This document shows positions 11,458 to 21,592 of a stretch of DNA of 64,000 bases, one piece after another (position 1 is the first letter of the stretch; each line of letters starts with the position of its first letter). The notes under the pieces were generated by a model. That model had not been told where the DNA came from. It made no database searches and was given only the letters and a program-made list of their open reading frames with translations. This stretch comes from Piscinibacter sp. GTDB taxonomy: Bacteria > Pseudomonadota > Gammaproteobacteria > Burkholderiales > Burkholderiaceae_C. The stretch lies in assembly GCA_017983795.1 (NCBI GenBank), contig JAGOAS010000001.1, forward strand, positions 372,001-436,000, given 5' to 3'. The position numbers were made by a program, and so were the translations under genes.

Positions 11458-13584
11458 ATGAACCAGCCGCTGACGCCCTCCACCCTCGCCCTGGCCCTTG
11501 CCGCCGCCTTCCCCACCACACCCGCCTTCGCCCAGGTCACCGAACTCGACCCGGTGGTCGTGACCGCCGAACGCGTGCGCCAGAACAGCTTCGACGCGCC
11601 GGCCGCGATCACCGCGATCGGCCGCGAGGTGATCGACAACGGCGGCATGCAGGTCAACCTCTCCGAGGCGCTGAACCGCGTGCCCGGCATCAGCGTGCTG
11701 AACCGGCAGAACTACGCGCAGGACCTGCAGCTCTCCATCCGCGGCTTCGGTTCGCGCTCGACCTTCGGCATCCGCGGCGTGCGCCTGATCGTCGACGGCA
11801 TCCCCGCCACCATGCCCGACGGCCAGGGCCAGGCCTCGACCATCGCGCTCGGCTCGGCGCAGCGCATCGAGGTGCTGCGCGGCCCGCTGGCGCAGCTGTA
11901 CGGCAACGCCGCCGGCGGCGTGGTGCAGGTGTTCAGCGGCACCGATGCCACCGTGCCCACGCTGAGCGCCGGCATCGCCTTCGGGCCCTGGGAGCAGAAC
12001 CGCGAGTTGCTGCGCTTCGGCCACAACGGCGAGCGCGACAGCGTCGTGATCGACGCGATGCGCTACGCCACCAACGGCTGGCGCGATTTCAGCGCCGCCC
12101 AGCGCACCCAGTTCAACGCCAAGTGGGAGCGCCAGATCGACCCGGCCTCGACCATCAGCGTGGTGGCCAACTCCTTCGACCAGCCGCTGTCCAAGGATCC
12201 GGCCGGGCTGACGCGTGCCGACTGGGAGGCCAACCCGCGCCAGGTGGCCGCGACCGTCAAGGCGCAGGACGCCGGCAAGGTCGTCAACCAGCAGCAGATC
12301 GGCAGCGTCTACGAGCGCCGGCTGAGCGACGCGACCACGCTCAATGCGCGTGTCTACTTCGGCAACCGCAACCTCTTCAACAAGCTCTCGGTGCCGCCGA
12401 CCGCGCCGGCGCAGACCTCGGTGACCGGCGCCGGCGGCATCGTCGATTTCGCGCGCAGCTACATGGGCCTGGGCGCGCAGCTCGCGCATGTGGTGAAGCT
12501 CGACGGCGAGCGCGCGCTGCGCCTGACCGGCGGCCTGGAGCACGACCGCAGCGAGGAAGACCGCCAGGGCTACCTCAACAACGCCGGCGTGCAGGGTGCC
12601 CTCAAGCGCGACGAGCTCAACACCGTGCGCAGCACCGACGTCTACGCGCAGGCGGCCTACGACATCCTCGCGTCGCTGACGGCCACCGCCGGCGTGCGCT
12701 CCAGCCAGGTGAAATTCCGCAGCGCCGACCGCTTCATCGTGCCCAACACGGCCAACGGCGACGACAGCGGCGGCGTCGACTACAGCGCCACCAACCCGGT
12801 GATCGGGCTGACCTTCCACGCCACGCCCGATCTGCACCTGTACGCCAACGCCGGCCGCGGCTTCGAGACGCCCACCTTCACCGAGCTCTCCTACCGCGCC
12901 GGCGGCCTGAGCGGCATGAACACCGACCTCAAGGCCTCGAAGAGCCGCCACGCGGAGATCGGCGCCAAGTGGAAGTTCGCTGCGGGCCACCGCATCGACG
13001 CCGCGCTGTTCGACATCACCACCCGCGACGAGATCGTCACCGACACCAACAGCGGCGGCCGCACCACGTTCAAGAACGCCGGCCGCACCAGCCGGCGCGG
13101 CGCCGAGTTCATGTATACGGGCCAGCTCGCCGAGTCGCTGCGCGCCACGCTGAGCCTGACGTCGCTGCGCGCGCGCTTCGACGAGGCCTTCGTCAGCGGC
13201 AGCGGCGCCACCGCCGTCAACATCCCGGCCGGCAACCGCCTGCCCGGCACGCCGGAGCGCAGCGCCTTCGCCGAGCTGGCCTGGGCGCCCAAGGCGGCCT
13301 GGGGCGGCTTCAATGCGGGCATCGAGCTCGTGCACACCGGCAAGCTCTACGTGAACGACGCCAACAGCGACGCCGCGCCGGCCGCGACCGTGCTCAATCT
13401 GCGCACCGGCTTCGCGCAGAAATTCGGCGACTGGACGCTCAGCCAGCTGCTGCGCGTGGACAACGCCACCGACAAGACCTACGCCGGCTCGGTGATCGTC
13501 AACGACGGCAACGGCCGCTTCTTCGAATCGGCGCTGCCGCGGAATTGGATGATCGCCTTCACGGCCAAGCACGAGTTCCGCTAA
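11458..13584 (+). CDS. pqqU: TonB-dependent outer-membrane receptor, PqqU (YncD)-like
   Basis: A 708-residue receptor with a signal peptide (cleavage after PAFA near residue 24), a TonB box-like stretch (DPVVVTAERV), a plug domain and a 22-strand barrel ending in F-R. The plug matches E. coli YncD/PqqU unusually well as I remember that sequence: LNRQNYAQDLQLSIRGFGSR is almost identical, and later blocks (DPAGLTRADWEANP, GRGFETPTFTELSYRA, SVIVNDGNGRFFE) also align. PqqU imports pyrroloquinoline quinone. The position right after a PQQ-type dehydrogenase and its cytochrome supports the same substrate here. The start at ATG 11458 gives a proper signal peptide. The PQQ assignment is strong for the family and inferred for this copy. 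Confidence 0.85.
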   Translation: MNQPLTPSTLALALAAAFPTTPAFAQVTELDPVVVTAERVRQNSFDAPAAITAIGREVIDNGGMQVNLSEALNRVPGISVLNRQNYAQDLQLSIRGFGSRSTFGIRGVRLIVDGIPATMPDGQGQASTIALGSAQRIEVLRGPLAQLYGNAAGGVVQVFSGTDATVPTLSAGIAFGPWEQNRELLRFGHNGERDSVVIDAMRYATNGWRDFSAAQRTQFNAKWERQIDPASTISVVANSFDQPLSKDPAGLTRADWEANPRQVAATVKAQDAGKVVNQQQIGSVYERRLSDATTLNARVYFGNRNLFNKLSVPPTAPAQTSVTGAGGIVDFARSYMGLGAQLAHVVKLDGERALRLTGGLEHDRSEEDRQGYLNNAGVQGALKRDELNTVRSTDVYAQAAYDILASLTATAGVRSSQVKFRSADRFIVPNTANGDDSGGVDYSATNPVIGLTFHATPDLHLYANAGRGFETPTFTELSYRAGGLSGMNTDLKASKSRHAEIGAKWKFAAGHRIDAALFDITTRDEIVTDTNSGGRTTFKNAGRTSRRGAEFMYTGQLAESLRATLSLTSLRARFDEAFVSGSGATAVNIPAGNRLPGTPERSAFAELAWAPKAAWGGFNAGIELVHTGKLYVNDANSDAAPAATVLNLRTGFAQKFGDWTLSQLLRVDNATDKTYAGSVIVNDGNGRFFESALPRNWMIAFTAKHEFR

Positions 13585-13594
13585 GGTTGCGGGC

Positions 13595-14140
13595 ATGAGC
13601 CCGACCCCGACCCCGCAAACCATCACCCTGGCCGGCGGCTGCTTCTGGTGCCTCGAAGCGGTCTACGAGCGCGTGCGCGGCGTGCTCGGGGTCGAGTCGG
13701 GCTACAGCAACGGCCAGGCCGAACGCCCGAACTACGAGCAGGTGTGCGGCGGCGATACCGGCTGCGCCGAGGTGGTGCGCGTGCGCTTCGATCCGGCGCA
13801 GATCGGCTTGCGCGATCTGCTGGAGATCTTCTTCGTCGTGCACGACCCGACCACGCTGAACCGCCAGGGCAACGATGTCGGCACGCAGTACCGCTCCGGC
13901 ATCTATTTCCACACGCCCGAGCAGGAGCGCGTGGCGCGCGAGGTGGTGGCCGAGGTGAATGCGAAAGTCGGCGGGCGCGTCGTCACCGAGATCGAACCCG
14001 AGCGCCACTACTGGCGCGCCGAGGACTACCACCAGCACTACTTCGCCAAGCACCCGGGCCAGGGCTACTGTGCCTTCGTCGTGGCGCCCAAGGTGGAGAA
14101 GTTCCGCAAGACCTTCGCGCAGCGCGTGCGCGACGCCTGA
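13595..14140 (+). CDS. msrA: Peptide methionine sulfoxide reductase MsrA
   Basis: A 181-residue enzyme with the signature GGCFWC at residues 14-19 (catalytic Cys16), followed by VESGYSNGQ and the conserved EQVCGGDTGCAEVV and HYWRAEDYHQHY blocks. It reduces methionine-S-sulfoxide in proteins with thioredoxin. It starts 10 bp after the pqqU-like gene and no signal peptide is seen, so it is cytoplasmic. Confidence 0.95.
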   Translation: MSPTPTPQTITLAGGCFWCLEAVYERVRGVLGVESGYSNGQAERPNYEQVCGGDTGCAEVVRVRFDPAQIGLRDLLEIFFVVHDPTTLNRQGNDVGTQYRSGIYFHTPEQERVAREVVAEVNAKVGGRVVTEIEPERHYWRAEDYHQHYFAKHPGQGYCAFVVAPKVEKFRKTFAQRVRDA

Positions 14141-14141
14141 A

Positions 14142-14792
14142 TCAAGGCGCGAGGCGTTCGCGCACCCAGGCGCCGGCCTCGTCGAGGCGGTAGCGCAGGC
14201 GGTCGTGCAGGCGCGACTTGCGGCCCTGCCAGAACTCCCAGCGATCCGGCACCAGCCGGAAGCCGCCCCAGTGCGGCGGGCGCGGCGGGTGCAGCAGGTA
14301 TTGCGCGCCGTAGCGCGCGGCGTTGGCGACCAGCACGGCGCGCGAGGCGATCACCTGGCTCTGCGGCGAGGCCCAGGCGCCGATGCGCGAATCGAGCGGG
14401 CGCGACTGGTAGTAGGCGTCCGACTCGGCGCCATCGACCTTCTCGACGCGACCCTCGATGCGCACCACGCGTTCGAGCTCGACCCAGTGGAATTGCAGCG
14501 CCGCGTGCGGGTTGCCGGCCAGTTCGCGGCCCTTGCGGCTCTCGTAGTTGGTGTACCAGACGATGCCGCGCGCGTCGTAGCCCTTGATCAGCACCACGCG
14601 CGTCGAGGGCCGGCCGTCGGCGCCGACGGTGGCCACGGTCATCGCGTTGGGCTCGGGCAGCTCGGCCGCCAGCGCCTGCTGGAACCAGCGTTCGAACTGC
14701 TGCAGCGGATCGGCCGCGCTGGCGCTCTCGTCGAGTTCGTCGCGCTCATAGCTCTTGCGCAGATCTGCGATCGCGCGTGATTTGTCGGTCAT
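14142..14792 (-). CDS. pdxH: Pyridoxamine 5'-phosphate oxidase
   Basis: A 216-residue protein, normal for PdxH, counted from ATG 14792 ([20 protein letters not shown]). FMN/PLP-binding blocks are present: [38 protein letters not shown] and the C-terminal [17 protein letters not shown]. It makes pyridoxal 5'-phosphate by oxidising PMP or PNP. It is convergent with msrA, with only one base between the stop codons. An upstream in-frame ATG at 14837 was not chosen because conservation begins at MTDK. Confidence 0.95.
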   Translation of the reverse strand: MTDKSRAIADLRKSYERDELDESASAADPLQQFERWFQQALAAELPEPNAMTVATVGADGRPSTRVVLIKGYDARGIVWYTNYESRKGRELAGNPHAALQFHWVELERVVRIEGRVEKVDGAESDAYYQSRPLDSRIGAWASPQSQVIASRAVLVANAARYGAQYLLHPPRPPHWGGFRLVPDRWEFWQGRKSRLHDRLRYRLDEAGAWVRERLAP

Positions 14793-15009
14793 GGTTCGTG
14801 TCTCGATGGCCTGGTGTTCGCCTGCGGCAGATCGCATGCTAGGGCTAACCCGGCTGGCAGTTCTGATTGGGCAATTCTGCGTACGGGGAAGGCCTTAGGT
14901 GATGGTCCCACTACCTGCGGGGCGCCGCCCAACCCATTCTTGATGCAACCGGGCGCCGCGGCCATGCCGTGACGCAAGATCTGGAGCGGGCATCAGGAGG
15001 GGTGGCGCC

Positions 15010-15636
15010 ATGGGTGCGCAACCGGCGGTGATCGTGTTGGCGGCAGGGCGGGGCAGCCGTTTCCTGGGGGCGGACCACAAGCTCGCCCAGCGCCTGGGCA
15101 GCGCGACCGTGTTCGCCACCACGCTGCGCCACGCCGTGGCCACGCAGCTGCCGGTGGTGGTGGTCACCACCCAGGCTTTCGCCGACGTGGCGCGCCGCAG
15201 CGTCGCCGCGCGCGACGTGATCGTCCTGCCCGAGGTGGGCACGCCCGGCCAGGAAGCGCTGGGCATGGGCTACTCGATCTCCAGCGGCGTCAGCGCGATT
15301 CCCGATGCCGGCGGCTGGCTGATCCTGCCCGGCGACATGCCGATGGTGCGCAGCGACACCATGCTGGAGGTGGCGCGCGAACTCGCCGATCACGCCGTGG
15401 TATTCGCGCAGCACAAGGGCGTGCGCGGCCATCCGGTCGGCTTCTCGGCCGAGCTCTATTCCGAGCTGGTGACGCTGCGCGGCGACGAGGGCGCGCGCCG
15501 CCTGGTGGCGCGCTACCCGGCGATCGGCGTCGAGGTGGACGATCCCGGCGTGCTGATCGACGTCGACACCGAGGCCGATCTCGAGAGCGTGCGGCTCGCC
15601 CAGCAGGGCGGCACCGTGCCGCAGCAGCGGCTCTGA
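15010..15636 (+). CDS. MobA/MocA-like nucleotidyltransferase
   Basis: A 208-residue protein with the NTP-transferase motif LAAGRGSRF at residues 10-18, a conserved Lys in DHKLAQ and the metal-binding turn LPGDMPMV. ATG 15010 follows AGGAGGGG. Relatives load CTP or GTP onto molybdopterin (MocA, MobA) and are often recruited to molybdenum hydroxylase maturation. No molybdoenzyme gene is nearby, so the partner is unknown. Confidence 0.8.
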   Translation: MGAQPAVIVLAAGRGSRFLGADHKLAQRLGSATVFATTLRHAVATQLPVVVVTTQAFADVARRSVAARDVIVLPEVGTPGQEALGMGYSISSGVSAIPDAGGWLILPGDMPMVRSDTMLEVARELADHAVVFAQHKGVRGHPVGFSAELYSELVTLRGDEGARRLVARYPAIGVEVDDPGVLIDVDTEADLESVRLAQQGGTVPQQRL

Positions 15637-15643
15637 GCTGGCC

Positions 15644-16252
15644 TCAGCGCGCCGCGGCAATGCGGCGCGCGAGCCGCTCCAGCCGCTCGATCTCGCGGTC
15701 ACGGATGCCGCGTTCGCGCAGGCAGGCGGCCGTCTCGAGCAGGTAGTCCAGCGTGCTGCCGTAGCGGCCGCGCGCGTGGCGCAGGATCTCGAGCATCTCG
15801 CCGTCGGGGATGACGCCAGTGTGCGACGGGCTCGCGCGATCCAGCGTGAACGCCAGTGCGCGCACCGGGCCGGCGGGCGTGCGGCAGGGCAGCCAGCGCG
15901 GGTCGTAGACGCCGGTGGGCATCTCGCGCAGCCAGAGCCGTTCGAGCTCGCGCTCGGCGCGTGAACGCGCGATGCGGTAGACCACACCGCGGCAGGAGCC
16001 GCCGGCCACCAGCGCGAATACCAGCCCGGGGCGCTCCGGCGTGCCGCGGTTGATGCGCGAGCGCATGCGCAGCGCGCGGTGCCAGCCGTGCACGGCCGCG
16101 CCGCGGGTTTCGTCGGCAGCGAACTCGGGGCGCCAGATCAGCGAGGCGTAGCCGAATACCCAGAGGTCGCTGCCGGCCGGCCAGTCGCGCAGCGTCTGCG
16201 CCAGCAGGGCCTGCGGATCGCGCAGCGTCAGCGCCTCGTCAGGGGTGTGCAT
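15644..16252 (-). CDS. ChaC-like gamma-glutamylcyclotransferase
   Basis: A 202-residue protein with the family's opening motif WVFGYASLIWRPEF (about residues 31-44). A Glu in LWLREMPTGVYDPRW is the candidate catalytic acid. ChaC enzymes cleave glutathione to 5-oxoproline and Cys-Gly in the cytoplasm. It is convergent with the nucleotidyltransferase gene (7 bp apart) and divergent from the small OmpA-like gene. Confidence 0.85.
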   Translation of the reverse strand: MHTPDEALTLRDPQALLAQTLRDWPAGSDLWVFGYASLIWRPEFAADETRGAAVHGWHRALRMRSRINRGTPERPGLVFALVAGGSCRGVVYRIARSRAERELERLWLREMPTGVYDPRWLPCRTPAGPVRALAFTLDRASPSHTGVIPDGEMLEILRHARGRYGSTLDYLLETAACLRERGIRDREIERLERLARRIAAAR

Positions 16253-16297
16253 GGGTGAACTCTAGAATGAAGCCGGCAACCACAAGGGGAGGAACGC

Positions 16298-16768
16298 ATG
16301 AGTGATGCCAACGATGACGCGCAGAACTACGCACTGGCAGTGATCGCGGCCGTCGTCGCGCTGGTGATCGCGGGCGTGCTGACGCTGTCGATCTCGCGCT
16401 CCGGCCCGCCCAAGGCGCCCAAGGCGCCGGCCCAGGCGGCTGCGGCACCGGCCGCTGCCGCCGCGCCGCGCGTGTATTTCGAGGTCGATTCGGATGCGCT
16501 GCCGGGCGATGCCGCCGAGCTGCTGGCGCGCGTCGCCGAGGAGGCGCGCGCCAAGCCGGGCGCCGCGGTGCTGATCTCGGGCTTCCACGACGCCAGCGGC
16601 GACCCCGAGCACAACGCCGATCTGGCCAAGCGCCGAGCCCAGGCCGTGCGCCACGCGCTCGAGGCCAACGGCGTGGCGCCCGCCCAGCTGGTGCTCGACA
16701 AGCCGCAGCAGACGCTCGGCGGCGGCGATGCGCGCGAGGCGCGCCGCGTCGAGCTGCGCATCCAGTAA
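16298..16768 (+). CDS. Small OmpA-family protein with one membrane anchor
   Basis: A 156-residue protein with a short cytoplasmic start and one transmembrane helix (about residues 12-32, ALAVIAAVVALVIAGVLTLS). An Ala/Pro linker leads to a compact OmpA-like peptidoglycan-binding domain (YFEVDSDALP, LISGFHDASGDPEHNADLAK RRAQAVRHAL). It is probably an inner-membrane protein that touches peptidoglycan. The RBS GGGGAGG precedes the ATG. Confidence 0.8.
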   Translation: MSDANDDAQNYALAVIAAVVALVIAGVLTLSISRSGPPKAPKAPAQAAAAPAAAAAPRVYFEVDSDALPGDAAELLARVAEEARAKPGAAVLISGFHDASGDPEHNADLAKRRAQAVRHALEANGVAPAQLVLDKPQQTLGGGDAREARRVELRIQ

Positions 16769-16818
16769 GCAGCCGGTCGGCGAGGCCGACCCGCGGCGAG
16801 GGTGAAGGCGCGCTTGTT

Positions 16819-16847
16819 TTGACGATGTAACTTGGTTACGTGATAAT
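16819..16847 (+). promoter_or_regulatory. edd promoter with embedded palindromic operator
   Basis: TTGACG (16819-16824) and GATAAT (16842-16847) are spaced by 17 bp, a good sigma-70 promoter. The spacer holds the perfect inverted repeat GTAAC-TTG-GTTAC (16827-16839), and a further GTTAC occurs at 16858-16862. The site resembles the HexR-type operator TGTAAT-N3-ATTACA known for edd/zwf genes. HexR is an inference; the palindrome and promoter are visible. Confidence 0.7.
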
Positions 16848-16881
16848 TCTCGGCGGAGTTACAACCGCTCGGGGTGTCGTC

Positions 16882-18699
16882 ATGAAGCCGGTTCTGATCG
16901 AGGTCACGCAGCGCATCCGCGAGCGCAGCGCGGCCAGCCGTGCCGCCTACCTGGCGCGCGTGCAGGCCGCCATCGATCGCCCGCGCGGCGCCGACCGCAT
17001 GGGCTGCGCCAACGTCGCGCACGCCTTCGCCGCGCTGCCGGCCAACGACAAGCTGCGCGTGGTGGCCGAACGCGCGCCGAACATCGGCGTGGTGACGGCC
17101 TACAACGACATGCTCTCGGCGCACCAGCCCTACGAGGGCTTTCCCGCCGTGATCCGCGACGAGGCGCGCAAGCTCGGCGCCACCACGCAGGTGGCCGGCG
17201 GCGTGCCGGCGATGTGCGACGGCGTGACGCAGGGCCTGCCCGGCATGGAGCTGAGCCTGTTCTCGCGCGACACCATCGCGATGGGTACGGCGATCGCGCT
17301 GACGCACGACGTGTTCGACGCCGCGCTGCTGCTCGGCGTGTGCGACAAGATCGTGCCGGGCCTGCTGATCGGCGCGCTGCACTTCGGCCATCTGCCCTGC
17401 GTGTTCGTGCCGGCCGGGCCCATGAGCAGCGGTCTGTCGAACACCGAGAAGTCCAAGGTGCGAGAGCAGTTCGCGCAAGGCCTGGTCGGGCGCGACAAGC
17501 TGCTCGAAGCCGAATCGGCCGCCTATCACTCGAGCGGCACCTGCACCTTCTACGGCACCGCCAACAGCAACCAGATGCTGCTCGAGGCCATGGGCCTGCA
17601 CGTGCCCGGCGCGGCCTTCGTGCACCCGCTTGCCGGGCTGCGCGAGGCGCTGACGCGCGAGGCGGTGCGCAGCGTGCTCGCGATCCGCAAGGGTGGCGCG
17701 CGCTTCACGCCGATCGGGCAACTCGTCGACGAACGCGTGATCGTCAACGCGATGGTGGCGCTGCTGGCCACCGGCGGCTCCACCAACCACCTGATCCACT
17801 GGGTGGCGGTGGCGCGTGCCGCCGGCATCCTGATCGACTGGACCGACTTCGGCGATCTCTCCCGCGCCACGCCGCTGCTGGCGCGCGTCTACCCGAACGG
17901 CAGCGCCGACGTGAACCAGTTCCAGGCGGCCGGCGGCCCCGGCTTCGTGATCCGCGAACTGCTCGACGCCGGCTTCATGCACGCCGATGTGGCCACCGTG
18001 GCCGAGGGCGGCCTGCGGGCCTACGGCGCCCTGCCGGTGCAGGAGGGCGCGGCGCTGCGCTGGAATGCGCTGCCGGGCAAGAGCGGCGACGCGAGCGTGC
18101 TGCGCAGTGCTGCCGAGCCCTTCAGCGCCGAAGGCGGGCTCAAGCTGCTGACCGGCAACCTCGGGCGCTCGGTGATCAAGGTGTCCGCCGTGCCGGACGA
18201 CCGCCACGTGATCGAGGCGCCGGCGCGCGTATTCGAGTCGCAGGAGTCCTTGCTGGCCGCGTTCAAGGCCGGCGAACTGGAGCGCGACCTCGTCGCCGTG
18301 GTGCGCTTCCAGGGCCCGCGCGCCAACGGCATGCCGGAGCTGCACAAGCTGACGCCGCCGCTGGCGGTGCTGCAGGGCAAGGGCTTCAAGGTGGCGCTGG
18401 TCACCGACGGCCGCATGAGCGGCGCCTCGGGCAAGGTGCCGGCGGCCATCCACGTCAGCCCCGAGTCGCTGGCCGCAGGGCCGCTGGCGCGCGTGCGCGA
18501 CGGTGATCGCATCCGCCTCGACGCGGTGGCCGGCACGCTCGATGCGTTGGTGGATGCCGCCGAGTGGGCGGCGCGTGCGCCGGCGAAGATCAGCGACGCG
18601 GCCGCCGAGACCAACGCCCACGGCCTTGGCCGCGAACTCTTCGGCGGTCTGCGCCGCAACGTGCTGAGCGCCGAAGAGGGCGCCATCACCTGGCTTTGA
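16882..18699 (+). CDS. edd: Phosphogluconate dehydratase
   Basis: A 605-residue enzyme, close to the 603 of E. coli Edd. ATG 16882 gives the conserved N-terminus [16 protein letters not shown]. Family blocks run along the whole length: [46 protein letters not shown]... as separate blocks, and [15 protein letters not shown]. Cysteines in MCDG and CTFYG are the Fe-S ligands. It dehydrates 6-phosphogluconate to KDPG in the Entner-Doudoroff pathway. It forms an operon with eda, which starts 17 bp later. Confidence 0.96.
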   Translation: MKPVLIEVTQRIRERSAASRAAYLARVQAAIDRPRGADRMGCANVAHAFAALPANDKLRVVAERAPNIGVVTAYNDMLSAHQPYEGFPAVIRDEARKLGATTQVAGGVPAMCDGVTQGLPGMELSLFSRDTIAMGTAIALTHDVFDAALLLGVCDKIVPGLLIGALHFGHLPCVFVPAGPMSSGLSNTEKSKVREQFAQGLVGRDKLLEAESAAYHSSGTCTFYGTANSNQMLLEAMGLHVPGAAFVHPLAGLREALTREAVRSVLAIRKGGARFTPIGQLVDERVIVNAMVALLATGGSTNHLIHWVAVARAAGILIDWTDFGDLSRATPLLARVYPNGSADVNQFQAAGGPGFVIRELLDAGFMHADVATVAEGGLRAYGALPVQEGAALRWNALPGKSGDASVLRSAAEPFSAEGGLKLLTGNLGRSVIKVSAVPDDRHVIEAPARVFESQESLLAAFKAGELERDLVAVVRFQGPRANGMPELHKLTPPLAVLQGKGFKVALVTDGRMSGASGKVPAAIHVSPESLAAGPLARVRDGDRIRLDAVAGTLDALVDAAEWAARAPAKISDAAAETNAHGLGRELFGGLRRNVLSAEEGAITWL

Positions 18700-18716
18700 T
18701 CGCTATGGAGTTGCGC

Positions 18717-19343
18717 ATGAACACCCTCGAACTCGCCTCGCACGGCCCGGTGATTCCGGTGATCGTGATCCACGAACTCGCCGATGCCGTGCCGCTGGCG
18801 CGTGCGCTGGTCGAGGGCGGCGTCAAGGTGCTGGAAGTGACGCTGCGCACGCCGGTGGCGCTGCGCTGCATGGAGGCGATCGCCGCCGAGGTGCCGGGCG
18901 CCATCGTCGGCGCCGGCACGATCCGCAGCGTGGCCGATGCGCGCGACGCGAAGAACGCCGGCTGCGCCTTCGGCGTCAGCCCCGGCTACACGAGCGACGT
19001 CGGCCGCGCCTGCCGCGACATCGGCCTGCCGCTGCTGCCCGGTGTGGCCACGGCCAGCGAGGTCATGCAGGCCAATGCCGACGGCTATTCGTTCCTGAAG
19101 TTTTTCCCGGCCACGGCGGCCGGCGGCATCCCCTTGCTCAAGGCGCTGCACGGGCCCTTTCCCGATGTGGTCTTCTGCCCCACCGGCGGCATCACGCCGG
19201 AGAGCGCGCCGCAGTTTCTCGCCCTGCCCAACGTGAAGGTCTGCGGCGGTTCGTGGCTGACGCCGGCGGATGCGGTGGCCGCCAAGGACTGGGCCCGCAT
19301 CACCATGCTGGCACGCCAGACGCAGACCCTGCGCGCGACCTGA
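18717..19343 (+). CDS. eda: KDPG/KHG aldolase
   Basis: A 208-residue class I aldolase that splits KDPG to pyruvate and glyceraldehyde-3-phosphate. The catalytic Glu lies in VLEVTLRTP and the Schiff-base Lys in YSFLKFFPA; the phosphate-binding TGGIT is also present. ATG 18717 was preferred to ATG 18705 because GGAG sits 6 bases before it. It is the second gene of the edd-eda operon. Confidence 0.95.
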   Translation: MNTLELASHGPVIPVIVIHELADAVPLARALVEGGVKVLEVTLRTPVALRCMEAIAAEVPGAIVGAGTIRSVADARDAKNAGCAFGVSPGYTSDVGRACRDIGLPLLPGVATASEVMQANADGYSFLKFFPATAAGGIPLLKALHGPFPDVVFCPTGGITPESAPQFLALPNVKVCGGSWLTPADAVAAKDWARITMLARQTQTLRAT

Positions 19344-19386
19344 CGAACCGTAACAGGCGTGAATGGCACTGGGGCAGAATTTGCCC

Positions 19387-20256
19387 ATGAGTGCCGTGCA
19401 ACAGACCCAAGCCGTCACGCCCGAACTGCGCGCGTGGATCATCGAACAGGCCCAGGCCGGCGCGCAGCCGGAGGCCGTGCTGGCGTCGATGAAGGCGAGC
19501 GGCTGGAACGAAGACGTGGCCATCGCCGCGCTCGAGGAAACGCTGCGTGGTTTCCTCGACGAGCGCGCCAAGTCCGTATTGCTGCCGCCGCCCGTGCCGG
19601 TGCCCGACCCGCTGCCCAAGGAGGGCGGCCTGCCGACCGTGCTGCGCCTGCCCGACCGCGAGGTGCGCGTGGTGATGGCGATGAACGAGCCGCGCGTGGT
19701 GGTGCTCGGCGGCCTGCTCTCGCACGAGGAATGCGACGAACTGGTGGCCCAGGCCGAGCGCCGCCTGACGCGCTCCGAGACCGTGCAGACCGACACCGGC
19801 GCGAGCGAGGTCAACGCGGCGCGCACCAGCCAGGGCATGTTCTTCGAGCGCGGCGAGAGCGAGCTGTGCCGGCGCATCGAGGCGCGTATCGCCGCGCTGA
19901 TCGGCTGGCCGGTGGACAACGGCGAGGGCATCCAGGTGCTGCGCTACCGCCCCGGCGCCGAATACAAGCCGCACTACGACTATTTCGACCCGGCCCAGCC
20001 CGGCACGCCGCGCATCCTCGAGCGCGGCGGGCAGCGCGTCGCCACCGTGGTGATGTACCTGAACGACCCGGAGATCGGCGGCGGCACCACCTTCCCCGAC
20101 GTCAAGGTCGAGGTCGCGCCGGTCAAGGGCAACGCGGTGTTCTTCAGCTACGAGCGTGCGCACCCGAGCAGCAAGACGCTGCATGGCGGCGCGCCGGTGG
20201 TGGCGGGCGAAAAATGGGTCGCCACCAAGTGGCTGCGTGAAGGGGTGTTCCGTTGA
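19387..20256 (+). CDS. 2-oxoglutarate/Fe(II) oxygenase, prolyl-4-hydroxylase type
   Basis: A 289-residue protein. An N-terminal helical segment (about residues 10-60, a UBA-like repeat region: [19 protein letters not shown]) precedes the P4H alpha-subunit-like catalytic domain. Iron ligands are the His and Asp of KPHYDYFDP and the distal His of [14 protein letters not shown]; the Lys of EKW would bind 2-oxoglutarate. The usual substrates are peptidyl prolines, but none is known here. An upstream in-frame ATG at 19363 is possible. Its end overlaps the next gene by four bases. Confidence 0.85.
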   Translation: MSAVQQTQAVTPELRAWIIEQAQAGAQPEAVLASMKASGWNEDVAIAALEETLRGFLDERAKSVLLPPPVPVPDPLPKEGGLPTVLRLPDREVRVVMAMNEPRVVVLGGLLSHEECDELVAQAERRLTRSETVQTDTGASEVNAARTSQGMFFERGESELCRRIEARIAALIGWPVDNGEGIQVLRYRPGAEYKPHYDYFDPAQPGTPRILERGGQRVATVVMYLNDPEIGGGTTFPDVKVEVAPVKGNAVFFSYERAHPSSKTLHGGAPVVAGEKWVATKWLREGVFR

Positions 20257-21311
20257 GCCGTGATGCCGGCCTGCTCGCCGGCATCAGCGTGCTCGATCTC
20301 ACCAAGTTGTTGCCCGGCCCGCTGGCCACCCTGCACCTCGCCCAGATGGGCGCGACGGTGCTCAAGATCGAAGGGCCGGCCAGCGACGGCCAGGACGACG
20401 GCACGCGCCAGATGTTCCTCACGCGCGCCGACCGCGAGGCCGGCCGGCCCAGCCTGGCCTTCCGCGCCCTCAACGAGGGCAAGCAGCTGCGCGAGATCGA
20501 TCTGCGCAGCGAGGCGGGGCGCACGCAGCTGCTCGAGCTGGCGCGCGGCGCCGATCTGCTGGTCGAGGGCTTTCGCCCCGGCGTGATGGACAAGCTCGGC
20601 CTCGGTTGGGAGACGCTGCATGCGCTCAACCCGCGGCTGGTGATGTGCGCGATCAGCGGCTACGGCCAGCGCAACGCCTGGTCGCACCGCGCCGGCCACG
20701 ACATCAACTACATCGCCATGGCCGGCGTGCTGGAGCAGAACGCCACCGTCGACGGCGAGGTGGCCGTGCCCAACTTCCAGATCGGCGACCTGATGGGCGG
20801 CACGCAGGCGGCGGTGTCGGGCATGCTGGCCGCGCTGCTCGGCGCGCAGCGCAGCGGCCGCGGCAGCTTCGTCGACATCTCGATGACGCACGAGGTCTGG
20901 CGCCACCACGCGCTGGCGCGCATCACGCTCGCCGCCACCGGCCGCCCGCCCGTGCCGGGGCGCGATCTGCTGTCCGGCGGCGCGCCCTGCTACGGCGCCT
21001 ACCGTTGCGCCGACGGGCGCTACATGGCGGTGGGTTCGCTGGAGATGAAGTTCTGGCGCGCGCTGTGCGAGACGCTGGAGCGGCCGCAATGGGTCGAACG
21101 CCACTGGACGCGCGGCCTGCTGCCGGGCAGCGCGGAATCGATGGCGCTGCGTGCCGAGCTGGCGGCGCTGTTCGCGCTGCGACCAATGGCGCACTGGGCC
21201 GAACGCTTCGAAAGCGTCGACGCCTGCGTCACGCCGGTGCTCAGGCTCGACGAACTAGAGGCTCATCCGGTTCACGCGGGCAGTCAACCGATCGTCGCGA
21301 CGCCGCGTTGA
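20253..21311 (+). CDS. CaiB/BaiF family CoA-transferase (racemase-like)
   Basis: A 352-residue class III CoA-transferase with the N-terminal LDLTKLLPGPLATLHLAQMG, the central GYGQRNAWSHRAGHDINYIA (whose Asp is the candidate CoA-carrying residue) and PNFQIGDLMGG. It is most like alpha-methylacyl-CoA racemases. The TTG start overlaps the stop of the oxygenase gene (TTGA), indicating coupling. Acyl substrate unknown. Confidence 0.88.
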   Translation: MSRDAGLLAGISVLDLTKLLPGPLATLHLAQMGATVLKIEGPASDGQDDGTRQMFLTRADREAGRPSLAFRALNEGKQLREIDLRSEAGRTQLLELARGADLLVEGFRPGVMDKLGLGWETLHALNPRLVMCAISGYGQRNAWSHRAGHDINYIAMAGVLEQNATVDGEVAVPNFQIGDLMGGTQAAVSGMLAALLGAQRSGRGSFVDISMTHEVWRHHALARITLAATGRPPVPGRDLLSGGAPCYGAYRCADGRYMAVGSLEMKFWRALCETLERPQWVERHWTRGLLPGSAESMALRAELAALFALRPMAHWAERFESVDACVTPVLRLDELEAHPVHAGSQPIVATPR

Positions 21312-21357
21312 GGACCGCGAGCGTCTTGCTCTCTTTCCATCCTCGAGGAAATATCAC

Positions 21358-21570
21358 ATGAACAAGCTCGTTGCCCTGCTGGTCGCCGCCGGTTTTACCG
21401 CGGGCGCCTTCGCCCAAGCCGCTGCTCCGGCCGCTCCCGCTGCCCCGGCTGCTCCGGCCGCCGCTGCCGCCCCGGCCGCCAAGGAAGCCGCCAAGCCGGC
21501 TGCCAAGAAGGCTGCCAAGAAGCACGCCAAGAAGAAGAGCAAGGCCGCTGCCGCCAAGCCGGCCGCCTGA
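21358..21570 (+). CDS. Tiny secreted Ala/Pro/Lys-rich protein
   Basis: A 70-residue protein with a signal peptide (MNKLVALLVAAGFTAGAFAQ) followed by only Ala/Pro repeats and then an AK-rich tail (KKAAKKHAKKKSKAAA). The mature part is strongly basic, like histone-H1 tails or acid-shock Asr-type proteins, but export would place it in the envelope. ATG 21358 follows GAGGAAATATC. A strong terminator follows at once, so it is a stand-alone, probably well-expressed gene. Function not known. Confidence 0.75.
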   Translation: MNKLVALLVAAGFTAGAFAQAAAPAAPAAPAAPAAAAAPAAKEAAKPAAKKAAKKHAKKKSKAAAAKPAA

Positions 21571-21592
21571 GCTGCGCTCACGACCGCAAGCA

